Below are positions 4,456-7,088 of a stretch of 7,088 nt of DNA, piece by piece; positions within the stretch are counted from its first letter, which is position 1, and each line of letters begins with the position of its first letter. Below the pieces are notes generated by a model. That model did no database searches and was not told the origin of the DNA. It saw nothing but the letters and a program-made list of their open reading frames with translations. Made by a program: the position numbers and the translations under genes. This stretch comes from an uncultured Planctomycetota bacterium (GTDB taxonomy: Bacteria; Planctomycetota; Planctomycetia; Pirellulales; Thermoguttaceae): contig CADBTE010000211.1 in assembly GCA_902797455.1 (NCBI GenBank), forward strand, positions 1 through 7,088, given 5' to 3'.

Positions 4456-7088
4456 TCACCAGGAGAACTCGGCGCCGCCGCTGACGTTGTGCAGCCGCTC
4501 CAGGTCGTTGAACAGGATGTCATACGCCGCGAAGAGCGAGATGTTGCTGTTCAGGCAGGTGTAGGTCAAGCCGGCGCCGCCCCAGGCGTAGTCGCGGCCG
4601 AGGTCGACGCCGCGGATGGTGTACGAGCAGGTGTTGAACTGGTCGCTGTTGAACGCGTTGTTCGCCTCGGTGTTGTAAGCGTTGCCGTAGCCGGTTTCTT
4701 CCACGTCGTAGTTGCGGTTCGTGAAGGAGTTGGTGATTTCGACATTGGTGTCGGCGAACTCATGGATCCAGGCGGCGCGGCCCTGCAGACTGAAGGCGCT
4801 GCTGCCGTGGGTGCAGCAGCGGGACAGGCGAAGGCCGATGTCGCTGCGCAGCGAGTCGAGGTTGTAACCGTCGCTGTGCAGCTCGGTGACGTACTGGCCG
4901 TCCTCGCGGTCGCCCCATTCGGTGCTTTCCTGCAGATCGCTCATTCGGAGATGATCATAGGCGACCCCGATGACCGGCTGGAAGAGGGTGCGCCGCAGCG
5001 CGTAGTTCCAGCTCTGTTCCAGACGGACGTTGTACTGGGTACTCTGCAGCTCGCCGTGATGCATACGGTGGACGTAGTTCGAGTTGAGCGGGCTCTCACC
5101 GAAGTGCAGGAGACGGTCGGCCTTGAAGTTGTCGCGAGTGATGCCGGCGGTGCCGAGCAGGTTGCCGAAACAGAACTCGTGGACACCGTAAAGACCGACG
5201 TTGTACGACTGGGTCTTGCTCGAGTTGTCGAGGCCGTTTCGGTCGAGACTGGTATAGCCGTAGGCGCCGTAGATGCCCACGCGGGTTCGGTGCGAACGAT
5301 AGAGGTCCCCGCCGATGATGAAACCGTTGGTCTTATAGTCGAAGTCGCCCGCGTTGCCGTCGCTTTCGATCTCACCGAAGTTGCCGTAGTACATCCCCCA
5401 GAAGTTGTGACCGGCACCGGTGACGCAGTCGCCCAAGGTATCCTCGCAGGCGGTGCAGAATCCGGCGGCGTCACAGCCGCAGCCGCAGCCGTTGTTGATC
5501 GGACCGCAGGCGCAGTTGCATTCCAGGCAGAAGTCGGGACGGAGGAAGTCGGCCAGGTGATTCTGGACGATCCAGAGGTTCTGACGCGACATCATGGCCA
5601 TATCGGCGTAGATCGCGCCGCTGAGCTGATCGAGCGCCTTTAAAGCACCCTCGGTGGCGTAGTTCGAAACGTAGGTGTACTCGCCCTTGCCGTTGGAGTA
5701 GCCGTAGTCGCTGTCGGGGACGTTGCCGCCGTTGATGTTCTCGTTATCCAGCGCCGAGAGAACGTTGAACAGATCGCCCTCGCTGTAGTTGTCGTTGGCG
5801 CTGTTGAGCGTGTAGGCGAGGGAGTCGAGGTAGGTGCCGACGTTCTTCTGGTTGCTTGTCACGCCGGTGCGGCCGTAGACGAAGTCGCGGCGCAGCGAGA
5901 CGTAGTAGTCGGTGTCGTTGTAGAACCCTTCGGCGTGGAACAGACGCGGCGTCGCCGACTTGGTTTTGTTCGACGAACCGGTGTCATAGTTGTCATCCAG
6001 AAGGGTATCGTAGTCGTACTCGTTGGAGGCGCGGATCTTAAGCGCTTCGTTGACGGTGAGGTGGCCGTCGTTGACGGTCAGGAAGACGTAGTCCTGCCCG
6101 ACGCGCAGCTGCTCGCCCGAACCGCCGATCCACAGTTCCCCGCCGTTGATAACGGCGTCGCCCTGTACGGTGATCTTCCCGATCCGGCCGTTGTAGGTGT
6201 CGGTCACCAGCATGCCGCCGGTGGCGTTTTCGATCCCGCCGGCATCGGCGGCGGCCCTCAGCGTTCTGGTGGGCGGAACGTAGGTGTTGCTCTGGTTGAG
6301 GAAGCTGCCGCCGACGTAGGTGTCGGAAATGAACTCCATCGCGCCGAGGTTGTTCAGGTCGCCGCCGACGTTGACGGTCTCGTAGTGGCGGATGGTCGAA
6401 CCGAAGTTGATATCGAGGTTCCCGCCGACGTTCAAGGTCGAGCCGACGCCGGTCCCCTGGATGAGGCCGCCGCCGAGGTTCGTCAGGTTATTGGCGACAT
6501 TGAGGTTCTCGACCCCGGTGAGCACACCGCTGTTGTCCAGCGTCCCGAGCGTGTAGGTCGAGCCGACCCCGGTGGCGCGGATGTAACCGCTGGCGGCGTT
6601 GGTGAGCGTTCCGCCGACCGACATATTTGAGTAGTTGACGATCTTGGCCGCGCCGGAGAGGTCCTCGGCGAGCGTCTGCATCGCCGGGGTGTCGGGGCGC
6701 TTGTTTTCACGATCATCCTGACCTTCGGCGTTGGGGTGAGCGGCGGCTTTCCACTGGGTCAGGGACTGATCCGGGTCGGGGCCGGCGTTGACCAGATCCC
6801 CGTCGACATCCATCGACGAGTAGATTCCGACGCTCGTGTCGGCGTCCGGATCGGCGGTCGCGCTGATCACGCCGTTGTTGGTGATATTGCCGGCCTTGAG
6901 GGTCGAATTGGCGCCCACCTCGAGAATCGAGCCGTTCTCGCGGTTGGTGATCGTCCCCTCGACATCGATCTCCTCAACGCTGTCGAGCAGACCGGAGTTA
7001 TCAAGCTCCCCGGCCTTGAAGGAACTGCTTTCGCCGGCCCCGCGGATCAGGGCGTCGGCGGCGTTGACCACCTGGCCGCTGACATTCA
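4456..7088 (-). CDS. Autotransporter-like (type V) outer-membrane surface protein, N-terminus beyond window
   Basis: The frame is open from the right edge to the TGA at 4458-4456, giving 876 visible residues. The GTG at 7071 is an internal Val: the reading frame continues upstream in the same repeat pattern (NVSGQVV), so signal peptide and start are outside the window. In order, it shows a beta-solenoid-like passenger of imperfect repeats around LTN, GVGST and DNSG (about 6350-7088); a further beta-rich part to about 6040; a linker; a junction region with ALDQLSGAIYADM and QNLWIVQNHLADFLRP, closely resembling the sequence before classical autotransporter barrels; a ten-cysteine cluster (5425-5529); and a C-terminal barrel (4459-5406) of alternating aromatic/polar strands ending GAEFSW. 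A terminal aromatic residue is the recognition mark for barrel insertion by BamA. The family model is that the barrel anchors in the outer membrane and displays the passenger. The ligand or role of the passenger is unknown; adhesion is a guess. The gene converges on the CDF gene. Confidence 0.85.
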   Translation of the reverse strand, partial: NVSGQVVNAADALIRGAGESSSFKAGELDNSGLLDSVEEIDVEGTITNRENGSILEVGANSTLKAGNITNNGVISATADPDADTSVGIYSSMDVDGDLVNAGPDPDQSLTQWKAAAHPNAEGQDDRENKRPDTPAMQTLAEDLSGAAKIVNYSNMSVGGTLTNAASGYIRATGVGSTYTLGTLDNSGVLTGVENLNVANNLTNLGGGLIQGTGVGSTLNVGGNLDINFGSTIRHYETVNVGGDLNNLGAMEFISDTYVGGSFLNQSNTYVPPTRTLRAAADAGGIENATGGMLVTDTYNGRIGKITVQGDAVINGGELWIGGSGEQLRVGQDYVFLTVNDGHLTVNEALKIRASNEYDYDTLLDDNYDTGSSNKTKSATPRLFHAEGFYNDTDYYVSLRRDFVYGRTGVTSNQKNVGTYLDSLAYTLNSANDNYSEGDLFNVLSALDNENINGGNVPDSDYGYSNGKGEYTYVSNYATEGALKALDQLSGAIYADMAMMSRQNLWIVQNHLADFLRPDFCLECNCACGPINNGCGCGCDAAGFCTACEDTLGDCVTGAGHNFWGMYYGNFGEIESDGNAGDFDYKTNGFIIGGDLYRSHRTRVGIYGAYGYTSLDRNGLDNSSKTQSYNVGLYGVHEFCFGNLLGTAGITRDNFKADRLLHFGESPLNSNYVHRMHHGELQSTQYNVRLEQSWNYALRRTLFQPVIGVAYDHLRMSDLQESTEWGDREDGQYVTELHSDGYNLDSLRSDIGLRLSRCCTHGSSAFSLQGRAAWIHEFADTNVEITNSFTNRNYDVEETGYGNAYNTEANNAFNSDQFNTCSYTIRGVDLGRDYAWGGAGLTYTCLNSNISLFAAYDILFNDLERLHNVSGGAEFSW
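4459..5406 (-). other. C-terminal autotransporter beta-barrel region of the surface protein
   Basis: About 316 residues begin at NFWGMYYGNFGEIESDG. They contain repeated amphipathic strands such as NGFIIGGDLYR, RVGIYGAYGYTSL, QSYNVGLYGVHEF and ISLFAAYDILF, with Gly and aromatics alternating as in PF03797-type barrels, which are usually 250-300 residues. The last residue is Trp. Five Cys codons fall in the barrel (5170, 4816, 4813, 4627, 4555), including an adjacent pair, which is uncommon in outer-membrane barrels. Confidence 0.75.
5425..5529 (-). other. Ten-cysteine cluster between passenger and barrel
   Basis: Within 35 residues there are ten cysteines. From the N-terminal side their gaps are 2, 1, 1, 6, 1, 1, 5, 2 and 6 residues. 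Short stretches such as CLECNCACG and GCGCGCD show the pattern. It lies directly after the ALDQLSG/FLRP junction and before the first barrel strand. The layout is nearly mirror-symmetric (CxxC, CxCxC, CxCxC, CxxC). It could bind metal, form disulfides or cross-link neighbours. No known domain is recognised. Confidence 0.9.
6350..7088 (-). repeat. Imperfect ~40-residue (120 nt) passenger repeats
   Basis: Units follow the pattern V-x-G-x-L-x-N, then G-x-I-x-x-x-G-x-x-ST-x-x-x-G-x-L-x-N-x-G. AGELDNSG and AGNITNNG are exactly 40 residues apart. GVGSTYTLG and GVGSTLNVG are also 40 apart, and at DNA level the 12-mer GGTCGAGCCGAC recurs at 6436 and 6556, exactly 120 nt apart. Such repeats usually stack as beta-solenoid coils. 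A non-repeat hydrophilic insert (about 6640-6783) interrupts the series. Confidence 0.75.

Noticed and set aside
4390..5643. 417-residue plus-strand open frame opposite the surface protein
   Set aside because: Val/Ala/Glu/Gly-rich shadow of the minus-strand gene, starting inside the terminator loop. The minus strand has barrel strands and a terminal Trp.
7069..7071. GTG as the start of the surface protein
   Set aside because: The frame continues upstream to the window edge in the same repeat pattern, there is no signal peptide, and the passenger is already in mid-repeat.

Overview
The window is GC-rich bacterial DNA holding five protein genes, two of which run off the edges. The codon use, the Gfo/Idh/MocA oxidoreductase and the large autotransporter-like surface protein with GG-x-L-x-N repeats suggest a Gram-negative-type, double-membrane bacterium. 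A planctomycete (Pirellulales/Thermoguttaceae-like) is my best guess, but this rests on family resemblance and was not tested by any search.

Layout. (1) 1-865, minus strand: the first 288 residues of an exported TPR protein of unknown function, cut off at the left edge. (2) 866-1253: a divergent intergenic region with one plausible promoter per strand and five copies of the heptamer GCGGAAA/TTTCCGC around them. (3) 1254-4377, plus strand: a compact three-gene run with a Gfo/Idh/MocA NAD(P)-dependent oxidoreductase, an RluB-type 23S rRNA pseudouridine synthase, and a cation diffusion facilitator (CDF) transporter whose start codon overlaps the synthase stop codon (ATGA). (4) 4376-4407: a near-symmetric A-tract/stem/T-tract intrinsic terminator that can serve both converging transcripts, followed by a second GC-rich hairpin. 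(5) 4456-7088, minus strand: the C-terminal 876 residues of a type V (autotransporter-like) outer-membrane protein. It has a repeat passenger, a Leu/Ser-Gly junction region, a dense cysteine cluster and a C-terminal beta-barrel ending in Trp. Its start lies beyond the right edge.

How it fits together. The central genes look like an ordinary housekeeping/metabolic run (sugar-type redox enzyme, ribosome modification, divalent-metal efflux) between two envelope-directed genes. The two things most worth a second look are the ten-cysteine cluster between passenger and barrel of the surface protein, which is unusual for autotransporters, and the repeated heptamer in the divergent promoter region, which could be an operator shared by the TPR gene and the oxidoreductase operon. 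I see no tRNA, rRNA, CRISPR array, transposase or phage gene.
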